A stretch of 64,000 nucleotides of DNA from Linyphia triangularis (Eukaryota; Arthropoda; Arachnida; Araneae; Linyphiidae): positions 43,400,485 to 43,464,484 of the forward strand of contig OZ021721.1 in assembly GCA_963978545.1 (NCBI GenBank), written 5' to 3'. Numbering within the stretch: position 1 is the first letter of the stretch; every line of letters starts with the position of its first letter. The translations under genes were made by a program, and so were the position numbers. The notes beneath the pieces were generated by a model. That model was given only the letters and a program-made list of their open reading frames with translations. It searched no databases and was not told where the DNA came from. Shown in pieces: positions 37,891-50,455 of this stretch.

Positions 37891-38873
37891 AACCAACAAA
37901 TGTAAATTGTAGGGTTTTTCGAAAATCGATCTAAAATCAACCAGAAATAGTACAAAAATAAATAATTTCTAAGCTACAACTTATTTTTGAAATCGATGTT
38001 GATTTAAATGTATTTAATTTCTTATTAATGCCGAAAAATTGCAAAGATTCTTTGCGCTGCGGATCGGAAGATTTTTCGCCAATTTAACAATTGTTGAGGT
38101 CGTCTGGCAATTCGGTTTGGGATTGATGACTTTTGACTTTTAATGATTATTTTTTTGTGTAAAATAAGTTCAGGCAACGAAATATGCCAATCACTCTTCT
38201 CCTATGCTTGACAATCAGTGTTCTTTGACTTTTGCAGTCTGTCAACCAAACCATATTTTTTTTTTAGAAACCTTCCTAAATTTTAGATTTGATGATTTTT
38301 TTTATGAGCTGTTAGCGATTTTAGAGTTGGCAGCCTTGAAGGTTCGTTGTTGGAAGAGCTTTATATTTAGTTCGTTTTCTGATCATACAGTTAGGAAATG
38401 TCAAATTACTCCTCTATAAAATGAAATTAAGAAAGTTTATTGGTTGCAACTAAGCGACTGATTAAAATATGCCTGTAAAGTTTTCATTAATAAAATCTAG
38501 GATATCCACCCAAATATATAAAAAAAAGTGTAAGGTTATTTGTTTTTTACCATGCCACTTTAAATAATCAAACAAATTTTAATTCTATTTTAGGCCTCTC
38601 TAAAAATCTTATTTTTGGAAGGAATTGTTTTGTGACACTCCTTATTTCCGTATTTATGCAATACGGATTTCTAATGAATAGTTTATTTTCAATTGCATAT
38701 TGTGTTATTTACTTGAAAAACGAAAATAAGAAAGGCAGAAAAAGACCAAAAATGAGGAATTTTGTTGAATCCTTGTTGATTGATCTTGCAATATATGTGT
38801 AATGGGGATTTTTGTTTGGAAAACTAAATAGTTATCCCGCTGGTAGGTCATAAGCTGCAACAATGCGAAATCA

Positions 38874-38885
38874 TCCCCCCCCCCC
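38874..38885. repeat. Poly-C tract
   Basis: Twelve C in a row, followed by TCCCT. Confidence 0.9.
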
Positions 38886-40186
38886 TCCCTAATATAAAAG
38901 TGTGCAATTGAATCGTTTGTAATGAGACGGATTGAACGATGTCGGGGAAGTTTTCATTAATCGCTTCTAGAAAATGCATACTAATAAATAAGAAAAAAAA
39001 AATGTGGAGTGGCTTTTTACCAATGTACTTAAAAAAAAATTTAAAAAAATGATAAAATTTGTGGGATTTGAAAAAAATATTATTTAATATGTAAAAAAAT
39101 ATGTAAATTATGTTACACTTCAATAGAGGTGTATGATTACAAGTGCCTCTTACAATTTAAAAATATAACGATTTTTTTTAAATACGATCATTATCCATGG
39201 TTGGTTGTATTGGATATTTTCTGGCTTAAAAGCTATACGAGGGATATACTGAACCAAAATATCGTTTTCCCAAGTTCTGAATTAAGAGGCAAATTCTTCC
39301 TGAGAGATCTTTCATGACCGTTAACATGCTTAAATAGATGTGAACTAAATTTAACTCTTTCGGAATAATCTTTTATTCTTTTCTAATCATTATGATGAGC
39401 ATTAAAACAGTTTTCACTACTTTTGCTTCCTGAAATAATATCAGTGGTAAAGTATCATTAATAGTGACAAACTTACGAGTTATATTTATCAAAACAATTG
39501 GCCCAAAATAAATAGTAGCATACACAATTGAAATAATTTGAAAGATGACTCTAAAACGAAAAATGATGTGTCCATCTGTACTACGCAATATTTGGCGCAA
39601 AGAATTTGTGAATCTTTGAAGTTTTGTAACTGAATTTAGCTCACAAATAATACGCCACTATATCAAAAAATTCTTGACCATATATACTTTTTTTTTCAAA
39701 GCTCTTCTGGCTGTATACAAATTAACCAGGGAAATGAAAGTATAAATGAGCATATATAGATCAGAGAACGATAAAAAAGAAAACCACAATTTAAGAACTT
39801 TTTGGGCTCCTAAAGAATCTTATGCAATATATAATTTTAATAAACTTCCAAAGGTGTTATTCCTCTAAGCAATCTTAATTGCTCAGGTTTTGCACTGGCC
39901 CACTAGTTCATTGTTCGTTTTTCTTATAAAATCATTCAAGGTTTTGATGACTATTTTGAAAGTCTGCAAATATAATCCGAAGGCACATAATGAAAAATAT
40001 ATCGGAGCAATGCTCCCTTACCGCATATAATAAAACTATCTTAGGTTCTAATAAAACTTTATGTATTTGAATTCGTTAAAACTACACTAAACAAAAAAAA
40101 AATCTTTGTTCTAACTTCATAAAATATTTTTCCTAGCCAGACTTTATAGATATCACTTACATGCCACAGGAGAAAGCGAGCGTATA

Positions 40187-40198
40187 ACTTCCGGAAGT
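40187..40198. promoter_or_regulatory. Palindromic ETS-type site
   Basis: ACTTCCGGAAGT is a perfect 12-bp palindrome made of two ETS-family cores (CCGGAAGT). About 160 bp further, on the minus strand, TATAAAAGAG is followed by a CRE-like GACGTCAA. Together they could form a small promoter, but no gene is recognised on either side. The 94-codon frame at 40210-40494 has no identifiable content. Confidence 0.3.
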
Positions 40199-43029
40199 GA
40201 TCATTTTTTATGCGAATACTTTCAAAACGTTTCAACTTCTACGACTATTTCTTTCCGGGATTTGATGGTCATCCTATCAGTTCTTTCAAATTTCTTCAAA
40301 CAAATATCCCCCTGAGTATTGACGTCGCTCAAGCCCAAAAGTCTCTTTTATATCCCTTCGCCAATGACTGCAGATTTTTTGGACAATTTTCTAAGTACAG
40401 TAGACTGACATCTCCAGAAAAACCTTCCGGGTTTTCTTTTCCTAGGAAATGTATTGTTTCCTTATTTGTGAATTCTTTTTTAACTCTATTTTAGACTTAA
40501 ATATTTAGATTTTATGTAAAAAAAAATATTTTAGATTATTATACGAAAAAGATTTTTGAATGTTTCAAATAAATGAGCCATACAAAATTCAAATTCTACT
40601 TTGACTTTGCTTTTAAAATACGTACATTTTACATTTTATCTTATGCGTTCAACATTTCCAATCAGAAATATTGATTTGTATGTGTTGCCAGAAATGTTAG
40701 ACATCCTAAGGAGGGGTCCTATTTCAGACTAACTAGTCAAAATCAGCAGCATTTATTATATAAACATAAACCTACTATATGTTTCTGAAAATATGGTTGG
40801 CATTGTTGGGATAGTAATACTTTTAAACTAGTTTTTCTCAAATTCCATGCATGCTCCTCATTATCTGCACAAAAATAGTCCAAAACCATATAATTGCTAC
40901 GTATGTATTTTTTTTTTATATTTTAACGAATGTTCTATTTTTTTTAATTATTTGATGATTAAAAATTATTAATTGATTAAGAAGAATGTTTTCCATAACT
41001 TATTTTTAAATTTTAAAATCTCTGCGAAATTTTTTTCGAAGATAAAATTCAGAAATAAGAGAGAGATACGAGCCTTTTGATATTAACGACAATTTTGTAC
41101 AGGAAATGTATTTTCCATTTGGTTCGAGTACGTACTATTACTAGACTAAAATGGTTTCTTGTGATGTACATTTTAGGGTGTTTGTATCAATGTGGCAATA
41201 GTAAACCTTAATGAGAGTTATGGAAACTTAAGATTTTTTTTTATGTGGGTAACAATATTTGTGCAAATTTAATTACTTCTTTGTTAAATTTGAGTACATT
41301 AACAAGCGGGTCATAGCAAGAAAACCAAACTTCTAGAAAATATACCGCACTAATGTTTGCATTCATAGAGTTATTGAAAAAATATTTTTTTTCTGTGAAT
41401 AGTTTTGTAATAATTTGATTTTTACGTGAAATAAAGTGTACATGGAACATAAAGTTCACGAATTATGTGTAATATCTTTACCATACCAGTAAAACAGAAA
41501 AATATTTAAAAATATTTAATATTTTGCACTAATATTTTTACCGGAAAATTACAATGCTAAAATCAATATGCACCTAAATTTCAAGGAAAGTTATGAACAA
41601 TATTTTATCTCTTCCAAATTCAAATGAACGATTTAAGAAATTTTGAAGCTTTCAGATTTCATACAAAATCCACTCGATTGATTATAATTTAGTTTTTTGT
41701 AAAGATATATTCAATAAAAATAAACGATATTGTTATGAAGAAGTAACTAGATGTATGGACATTGAAACGTACATCAGTGAACTGTTCATTCATTATAGAG
41801 AAACGAAATAACAATTGTCATTTAAATAGAAATTCAGTAATTCTGTTTCCGAATGTTTAGTACTTTTCTAAAGAAAATGTGTTTTCGCTAAAAAATTGCG
41901 AAGTATTTAAAAAACACTCAAAGAATTGCTAAATAGTGTTAAAATGTTTGGAAGAAAGAATGTTTTGTCACACAAAAGACAAGAAAAAAAAAAAAAACGC
42001 TTTGAGATAAAAGAATTTACAATTAAATGTGAATGAAGTACATGAATCTGAATTCCGATTTTGAAACAAAGCAGTTCATTTAGAGCGATAAAAGGTTGAA
42101 ATATGTTTTGCCTCTCTCCAAACATTTCGCTGGCTTTGCTCTTAGTTTTTAGAAAGAAGACTATTTGTTTGCAATCTATCCGTAAAAAAGTTTAAAGTTT
42201 ATTCTAAATTTAATATTTTATTTTTGTATTGGAAGGAAGTGCTCCTGTTTTCAAAGTGTTAGCAAAAAAGCAAGGGAAGCCTTTTGATTGAATGTTCAAG
42301 AAAGTGCATTTATCGTAGATATATGATGACATCCTTAAAATCCTAGGTTATATTCATAAAATATAATAATTATCTGAAATACTATACTAATAGTAATGCA
42401 AAAATAATAGAATTCTTGATATAGAAAAGATTATGATTGCAAGAGGTGTGAATACAAAGGAAGATAAAGTTTCTTGGTTTGACATTCCGTTTTACATTCC
42501 TATGCAGCATTCTCAAAATCTCAGATGACACATTTGTTCAAATAGTATTCAAACAACATTAAAATAATCCTCAAAAAGTTGACTTATATACAATGTCAAG
42601 CATTAAAAAAATAACAGTCTAACGTATTAAAAATAGCAGTACGAGCTGAGCGAGAAATGAAATAATAGCTAGTTATGTGGCTGACTAGAAGTGGGTACAA
42701 TGGGATTGGAGCGTCTGGCGTCAAGCAAAGGTGAAGGTGGTGGTTGTTAGAGCGTCATGGCACAGCAAGTAGCGTTCACCGTAAGCTTCCAGTTAAAGTA
42801 CATAATTTAGGGCTTTGTCCAAGTTTAGGAGTTTCACGTCGGATACGGATAGTAGGTTTAAGAATAATCAAAAGGTGGAACATCAATTCTAGCTATCTCT
42901 TATCTCCATTCTTGGAATGAACATCGATGATCACTTATTCCAAAAACCCCGCCATTTTAAGTTCGATTCGGGCCATCTCAAACTACGATTTGTATGAGAA
43001 GGGTATTATAATGAAAATTGTAGAGATAT

Positions 43030-43182
43030 ACCGACTTCTGCGGGTTCGCACGAAGGTTTTAACCTTCGGGCACACTGCGGGCCGGCAGTGTGCTCTCCGC
43101 ACCGTGTGAAATGCTCCATTCAAAATACTTTGGTAAAACTTTTTGCGGGCCCGCACTCGCATCTGCGTCCGCACCGTGTGAA
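43030..43182. repeat. GC-rich repeat with direct TCCGCACCGTGTGAAA
   Basis: The 16-bp string TCCGCACCGTGTGAAA occurs at about 43095 and 43166. A hairpin GAAGGTT/AACCTTC lies near 43053-43070, and several GCGGGCC / CTGCGGGCC runs are present. The right boundary reads GTGTGAAAGAGGCCT, which looks like the terminus of a nonautonomous DNA transposon. The matching left terminus was not found. It appears inserted into the piggyBac remnant that follows. Confidence 0.5.
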
Positions 43183-43551
43183 AGAGGCCTAAAATATAGA
43201 CAGTATGCCCGGAATAAAGCCAAAAAAGTAACAACATATTGTGCTCGTTGTAAGGGCCAGCCGGCACTGTACCTAACATGTTTTGAAAATTGCACAAAAA
43301 ACACAATGAATTATGTTAAGTTTATAATATTATTATGTTTTTTAAGCTTTTACTATTGAATGTTTGTTTATAATGTTGAGATAAAATATAAACCTATTTT
43401 GCATTACATATTTTGTGAAATACAATTGTGACCCACCATGATGTACGCCTCCTAACTGAACAGACTCTTGTGACCCACCGGTGATGCACGCCGACCCACG
43501 GGACAGATGCGTGCGACCCACCGGTGATGCCTGCCGACGATAACGTGTTAA
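43183..43551 (+). pseudogene. piggyBac transposase C-terminus and 3' end
   Basis: A plus-strand frame encodes KYRQYARNKAKKVTTYC, then ARCKGQPALYLTCFENC. This is the layout of the cysteine-rich C-terminal domain of piggyBac-type transposases, which binds the transposon end. Compared with that pattern the first pair of zinc-binding Cys is altered (Tyr where Cys is expected) and the Tyr-His near the end is missing, so it is dead. Downstream at 43428, 43470 and 43513 are three copies of GTGACCCACCGGTGATG-like sequence 42-43 bp apart, as expected for subterminal repeats. The segment ends in TTAA (43548-43551), the piggyBac target site. The rest of the protein is absent upstream. Confidence 0.65.
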
Positions 43552-43599
43552 AAAACATTTTATTAGTTCACAAGTAGCTTTCTCACACATTTCAGACTA

Positions 43600-46500
43600 T
43601 TTCAGGATATTTGGTAAAAGCATAGTCTTTTTCCAAAAGTATTCCGCGTTAGTTTTTTTAATTTTCTTAGATGCTATGTACAAAAAATTACACTTGTTTA
43701 TAGGAAACCAAAATTTGTTTAAAATCTTCTATTGTAATACAGAATTTAGTCTTAGATAGTTTATTATGTGTATTGTTTGAGAGAACATGGATTTTCATTT
43801 AAAATTAGTGAGTAAATTGGTCAAACACATCTAATAAGTTATACATTACAATAATTTACTATTTTATGCTCTTAATTTATACTTGACTTCAGTAGAAAAT
43901 AACCATTACAATTTAATTTGGCCTGAATCACATGGTTAATGATAAAAAAATACGTTTACATGTTGTCTCAGAATATTGTTTCAATAATGTACATTGATGT
44001 GTCAGGAACCCAATGAGAAGTAAGAATCCAATAGGATCCTCTCGTTGCATGCGTAACCCAGGGGCGCAAGTGAATGCTGCATGTCCATGTTGCGTGTGCT
44101 ATCAAATGTCCCAATGTTGTTTGTAGGTGGTTTTTGTTTATTATCGTGTTTCTGATGGTCATGCATGTTTCTGAAACTGTTCTGGAACTCCCTGTTTAAG
44201 TTTATTCGATTCGAAAATGTTACTAAGATAAGAAATAAATTATCATTTATTCTTAAGGGGTTTTCTGAATGCAAAAACTTGTGCATCAGTTTTCACTTTT
44301 GCATTAATTTATGAAACATATAATGTATAAATTTATTATCATCACTCTCGCAATATTTACTGTACATTTTCTATAAATCATACCACATTCAGATCGTGAC
44401 TGAATCATATGCGGAAACTACACCGCAGATTCCCCAAAGCAATCTTTCAGCCGTTGAGGCCTTTGAATCACGGTATTATCCTCTTGGATTATGTCCTAAC
44501 TCTCGGAGGAGGAATATCCATTAATAGGGAGAACTAGACATTCATTAGATTCAAGACCTCGGTTGATGATCATTTATATATGGTATTACCATGAGAAACA
44601 GTTTTGAATAAAAACTATATTTACCAGGCAAGAACAGTTTTATAAAGGTAGTAATTGATGCATTATGATATTATGTGTAATAGGATAAACTGAAGAGAGT
44701 GACAAACAAAGGAATAACTACTTTAAATACATTGGAATCAGATTCTAAGATTTATATAAAAATGTATACATTAAATATTCCTTGGTGTTAAAAGGACGGT
44801 GAAAAATCATTGTAAATAATTGTATTATACCTTCTTTGAAAAATACTTTTTAAAAATACCACAAATGACTTTCCTAAGTTGAATGAATACCTAATTAACA
44901 CTTCTTAATATAAATAGTTTTTTTTTAATTTTTTATTTTGAAAACTGAAATGGTTTGAAATTGAACCATTTAAAAAATATTTTAAAATCATAATTTATAC
45001 AATAAAAGCATCAAAACCATAATAATAAGCATATTGTATGTCTATCACAAGAATAGCTCCCGAAAGGTTGTCTAGTGCTGCCGGCATGCTTCCCCTGTAT
45101 TCTGAATCGGCAAGTCTTGTTTCTATAATGACCGTCACCTTCCAGACTATCTGACAGGAGCCATTCACTTGATAAATAAACAGTACTATTATTTCAATGC
45201 ATGTATACAACATTTTACATTCAATAGGAATAATGAGATATTTATCATGGATGTTGGCGAAATGTGTGGAAAACACATTGCGAAATCAAATGTCAGTTAC
45301 TTGAACGAGTCTTTTTTAATGTCAGCTGCATTTCAACAATAATACGAGAAAGTATACTTCACGTTTTCCCTTAAGAGGGAACATTCTATTTAAAGAGTTG
45401 TATATATTTAGAGAAAATGAATGTGATGTCGGCTGCTCATAATTACCCAAAAGTGGGTACATGACGTGAGAATGCATGTCAGGAATCCTCTTATGTGCTA
45501 AGGTCGAGTTGTTGACGTTTCAAAATTAAATTTAGTTAGCGTCGGAACTTCATTCCCAACAGAAAATGGAAATTTGAATAGCATTTATTTCAGTTTTCAA
45601 TTGTGACATACATGCTTTACTGACTCATTCAGTTGTAGTTGACAAATTTACATTTTTTCAGAATAATAAGCTGCTGTATTTGTTTACCAAGTTTTGTAAA
45701 ATTTCACGTTTATGATGATATGTGATGTTTGAAGATAGTGCAATGTAATAAAATTGTTGTCAACATCAGTGTGGTTTAGTTTATCATTTATCAACTTTTA
45801 GGTAAAAAATATAAAGTTTTATTTTATTTTTAAAAGAAATTTGAGAGAATGTTTGTAGAGAAGATGTATGAAATAATTGTATATTTATTTATTTGTTTAT
45901 TTTAATAAATTTAATTTCAGCATGGAAAAACCCGTTAACCTCCATTTTAGGTAAATATTGATTTGTTAAAATTTAAATATTTATTTAATGTCCCATATTT
46001 CATTCACTTTTTAGCAATATATAATGAAATTTTGTATTTAACATGTCATTTATTGAAGTAAAAATTGTTGTTTGTATATAATATACTATTTGTGTTTGTT
46101 AAACGTGGAAGGAATCGACATACTGATAAAGCTCATAGAACTAAAAATAACTACAAATGTGTTAAAATTATCTAAATCACTAATAAATGGTGCCATTATA
46201 TTTTCAATTATATTAACTTACCGAAGAAATGAAAGTACCAAAAATATAGAAATTTTCGTACATTTATAAATTCAAATGATATACGTTAGATGAAGTTTGC
46301 GTCGTCTGTAAAATTTGCATTTTAAGCATTCTATTTACCAAAGTGAATGGAAAAGTATTGAACTGCACTACCAAAAATCTTGTTTACGGATGGCATATAT
46401 TACACTGAAGGAGTATTTCCGCAATTCTTCTGTGTACGGAGAGCCTATAAGTATTAAGATTTAGTAATTTTTAGAAGTTCTTTTTTATGAAGTAGAATAG

Positions 46501-49500
46501 TGTATACGAGGTGATGAAGTCATTTTATGAAATATCACAACATTAAAAAAAGTAGCGCCTTTTTAATAATACATAAGTAGTGTTTTGGTCATTCTCATGT
46601 AGTATTATACGAACTCTTTAGCCATGAATTCTCTTCTTCCAAAAACTAAAGTAAACGTAATAAAACCTATTTAATTAATGATATTTTTAAAATATAAATT
46701 ATTAGCTTCATCAAATATATGTATAATCAATGGTCAATTTTAATATTTGTGGGAGAAACTAGGGACAAGTGAACATTTCGAGAAAAATTACAATGAATAA
46801 GAATGCCATGACGAGAATACATATTGCCTCCAAAAATGTTTAGGCTAAACAACTACCCATAATGGGTTAACAAGTTAGGGGTTTAAGTATTACGTTCGCG
46901 GTTTAAGCAGATATGCTATTCAAAAGCGCCATTTGCATTTTTAGGCAGATTAAGTAAGTGATTTTTATAGCTTTAAAATATTTTTTGTTCCTTTCTTCAT
47001 TAAATTTAGTTACAACATAATACTTTTAGTAATACTTAAAATATCGCTAGTGTAATCGCAGTTAGCATGTGAAATTATACGCTTGATTGTTGTGAATACG
47101 AGTTTTCTCGTAGTTCGCAGGGAACGAATTAATTTACAATTAATATGTTTGATTGCAATATAATATTATGGTAAGTTGTAAGAACCTCTTGTAAAAAGTG
47201 GAAGCAAGCATAATGTTAAAATTCCCGCATTAGGTAATTTTTAACTAATAAACAGTGTATTATGGACTATTTCCATTATATTTTAAAGTCTGGTGGCTTA
47301 TATTTTAAGAATAATTAGTCCCATATAAAGCTTAATTATTATGTACGTGTACGCTTGATTTCTCTTTGAATAGATTGGAAATAATTGAACAACCAGAAGT
47401 TTATATTTTATATTCATCATTTAATATGTAAAAAGCACAAAAATGATTATCTTGTATTTCAAAAAATACTTCAAAGTAAATCAAATTATATTCTTGCTGG
47501 ACGGTTATTAACCCTTGATTGAAATATTTTTTACGATTACTTTTAGTCGTAATTTCTAATAAAAGAAGAAAATAACTAATTGCACATTTTATAAAATAAG
47601 TTTTTGTCTACCTCAGTTTTTGGAGCGAATTCTCGTTTAAATACTCTTTCAATTTTTTTCCTGATACAATTTTCAAAAAATTTACTAATTAAAAATGAAT
47701 TGTGTGGACCGTTATTGAAAAATTATTAAAACTGTATGCTGATTTTCTTTAAAATACTAAGCTCATTAGTACTGTTGTCCGTGAAAAAAAAAAATGAATG
47801 TGTAGCTGTACATCTCAATATTGATGCCTGCTAAATTCTGAAATTACACTTTTGGATCCAATCGTATATAATGAAGCATTAATAGAACATGATTTTTTTT
47901 TATCAGAATCGTTTGAATAATTTGGGAGTAATAGTGGGATTTTTTAGTAGGTTTTGATATCGAAATTTGTTCTTAACTAGGCATTTTGAAAATAAATATA
48001 CTTATTCTCTAATTTTTTACTCATGTTTTGTTACGAAACGGTAGCATGTTATCACTCATAAAATACTCTTAAAATTTTGTATTTTTTATATAAAGTAAAT
48101 ACTTTAAAATTATGAATGAGAGACAGGAGACATTACTTTTTTACAAGTACGGACCATTATATTTTTTGCTTCAAAGGTTAAATCTTTAAAAGTTTTGATT
48201 TTAATATAATGATGATACCTATTAAATAATTTATTGTTTATAATTTATTTTATAGATTATTAAGTCGTTTCGTACCTATTTAGCTATGCTGACTAGACTT
48301 AGCTGATGCTTTAACATAAACATGATGTTAAAGTACAGTATTTTTTAATGTGGTTTATTTAAAGTATTCTAACGTTATATAAATAAATGCAATTTTTCAG
48401 GTGTTATCAAACATATCCCTCAAATAAACTATTAAGCTTCATTAAAATGTTGTTTTATTGATAAAATATTGTTTATCACAAACATCAAAAATTGATTCAA
48501 CTTGTTATTTAGTTTGAGCTCAAGATAACATCACTTTTCAAGTAAAGTTTCTATATGAAACACTAGTCGGCAATACTTAATTGTCAAATAGAAGATGGAA
48601 GAATTTCCAAATTATATATATTTTAAATATTTCCCTATCTAAGCCATCAAATCAATCAAAGTAACTGCTTCCCAATACATTCTTAACTCAGCGTTTTAAA
48701 GTTGGCACCATTCTAGCTATAGGTCAAGAATAAAGCAACTCCAAAGAAAAGATTAGACGCATCCATCTTGATGATGGCGGTCGACCGTAGTACGCAAACT
48801 GCTAACCTGCTTTTTACCGGGCTTGTATTGGGAAAATGTCCATAAAGCGTTTCCAGTAAAAAATAGAAAGCTCATATAGACGATTTTTTAAACTTTCATT
48901 TTGTTTTCTTTATTTGGTTGATTCGAATGGAATTCTCGAAAGCAGATGTGCGATAGCGCACTCCATCACTTCAATTTTTTTTATCTGTCTTATTTTATAA
49001 GATTCAGAATGTTTTCACTGAGTGACTTCTAAAATTCAAATAGGGCAGTTTATCACGATGGAAAATTCAACTGACAAAAGAAAAGAAATAATAGTGTTCG
49101 GTTTGTTTTATTGTTTTATTTGAAACAAGAATCCTACCTAAAAGGACATTTAGTTTATTTTGGGGGTGTTTTATATATTTAAGTTATTTCTGTTAATCTG
49201 TGTGATTGAAAAAATCAATTTTATCCAAGTATTACGAACTGTTTCTCTGAAAGTATATATCAAGTAGAACACGTTAAGATTTTAAAGTTCTTTGTATTAG
49301 TTTTTCTCACAGGAAAATAGTATTTAATAAGAGTCGGAGTTTAAGGCATTTGCCTATTTTTCCCCTGTTAAAAAACACCTTATTGAAGGAATATTTTCTC
49401 AGTTATTTACATACTTCTTGAAACACATCACACATGCTTAATAGACATTTTGATATATTTTGAGTATAGCGTTTTTGAATATTTTGTTTTGCTCCTTAAA

Positions 49501-50200
49501 AAAGTTAAAATGACTGATGTTCTAATGAATTTTTAAAATTTTTTATTTTTGGTGACAGTAAAACGTATAAAATCTTTAATTTTGAAAATAGTTTAAAATA
49601 TTACACTCAAATTGTGTAATATATTGGATCGACAATATGTTAAAATTTTAGGCATTTATCACAAGCATTTTTTGTATAAATGTTCCTTACGTCTACACAA
49701 AATTGCTGTTTCGATATATGGGCCGTTAAAGTTAAAAACAGAATTATGAATTGATGCATAGCACTTTAAAAAAAAATATTAAAAATACTTCTAATTTAAC
49801 TAGATTAAACTTCTTTTCACTGCCGGATTTCGAAATGTTTTGAAATATTTTTAAGAATATTAATCTCAAAATTGATTTTTTGATGTTCTTAAACTCCAAC
49901 TCTCCCATTAAAAATGTTTTTCTTTCGTAATTATCATAACTAACGTATAGTTCCTAATTTTCTGAATACTCATGTCTTTAAATTATGAGAAAATTATAGT
50001 TTGCATCTCAGGCATTTTTATGTGTGTCTAGAATTAAAATGTTAATTGGAAATTGCGAGTAAATTGAGTAATTGCGAGAATTGTAAATAAGCGAGGCCAA
50101 GAAGATTTTTTCATGTATTGAAGTTAGTTTACATTTAAATTTTAAGCATTTAACGTTTTAAAACTAATTTTATAAGGAGATATTTCTACCATTAGTTTCT
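43600..50200. other. AT-rich stretch, little recognised
   Basis: A GC-richer part at 44390-44580 is open on the minus strand for several dozen codons (including NTVIQRPQRLKDCFGESAV) but is not recognised. A short patch at 48760-48800 contains a YY1/Pho-like GATGGCGG. Otherwise nothing is supported except the repeat at 45073-45160. Confidence 0.45.
45073..45160 (+). repeat. Dispersed repeat family 2, copy A
   Basis: Aligns by eye with 50367-50455. Both contain a CATG block, then ATCGG.RAGTCTTGTTT and, after a few bases, a GTGACGGYCACC-like block. The family is unknown. Confidence 0.5.
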
Positions 50201-50236
50201 TGTGGTATATCAACTCTGTCTGTCACAAAAATACAG

Positions 50237-50280
50237 TAACCGACAACTTAGATAACCAGGTTATCAAACGTTGTCGGTTA
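50237..50280. repeat. 44-bp nested palindrome
   Basis: The outer arms TAACCGACAAC and GTTGTCGGTTA are exact complements (11 bp). Between them GATAACC and GGTTATC pair around a single base. Only a few bases are unpaired, so it could extrude as a cruciform or act as a two-tier hairpin. Confidence 0.85.
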
Positions 50281-50366
50281 TCGTAGAAGAGAGACTAGCT
50301 TCATTTTCTACAAGGGATTCCAGGAAAAACACTTATACAGATGTTTAATTGTTTTATTTTAACATT

Positions 50367-50455
50367 TTAGGCGCCAATTTTCTGCATGTACCACTCTTAT
50401 TTTAAATCGGTGAGTCTTGTTTGATTAGTGACGGCCACCAAACTTTCTGGAGAAA
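50367..50455 (+). repeat. Dispersed repeat family 2, copy B
   Basis: Counterpart of 45073-45160 in the same orientation. It lies about 90 bases after the nested palindrome, which copy A lacks. Confidence 0.5.

Noticed and set aside
40210..40494. 94-codon plus-strand frame beside the ETS palindrome
   Set aside because: Pyrimidine-rich, rich in Phe and Ser, no domain seen. Probably incidental.
44995..45276. 93-codon minus-strand frame
   Set aside because: It overlaps a dispersed repeat and shows no protein family pattern.
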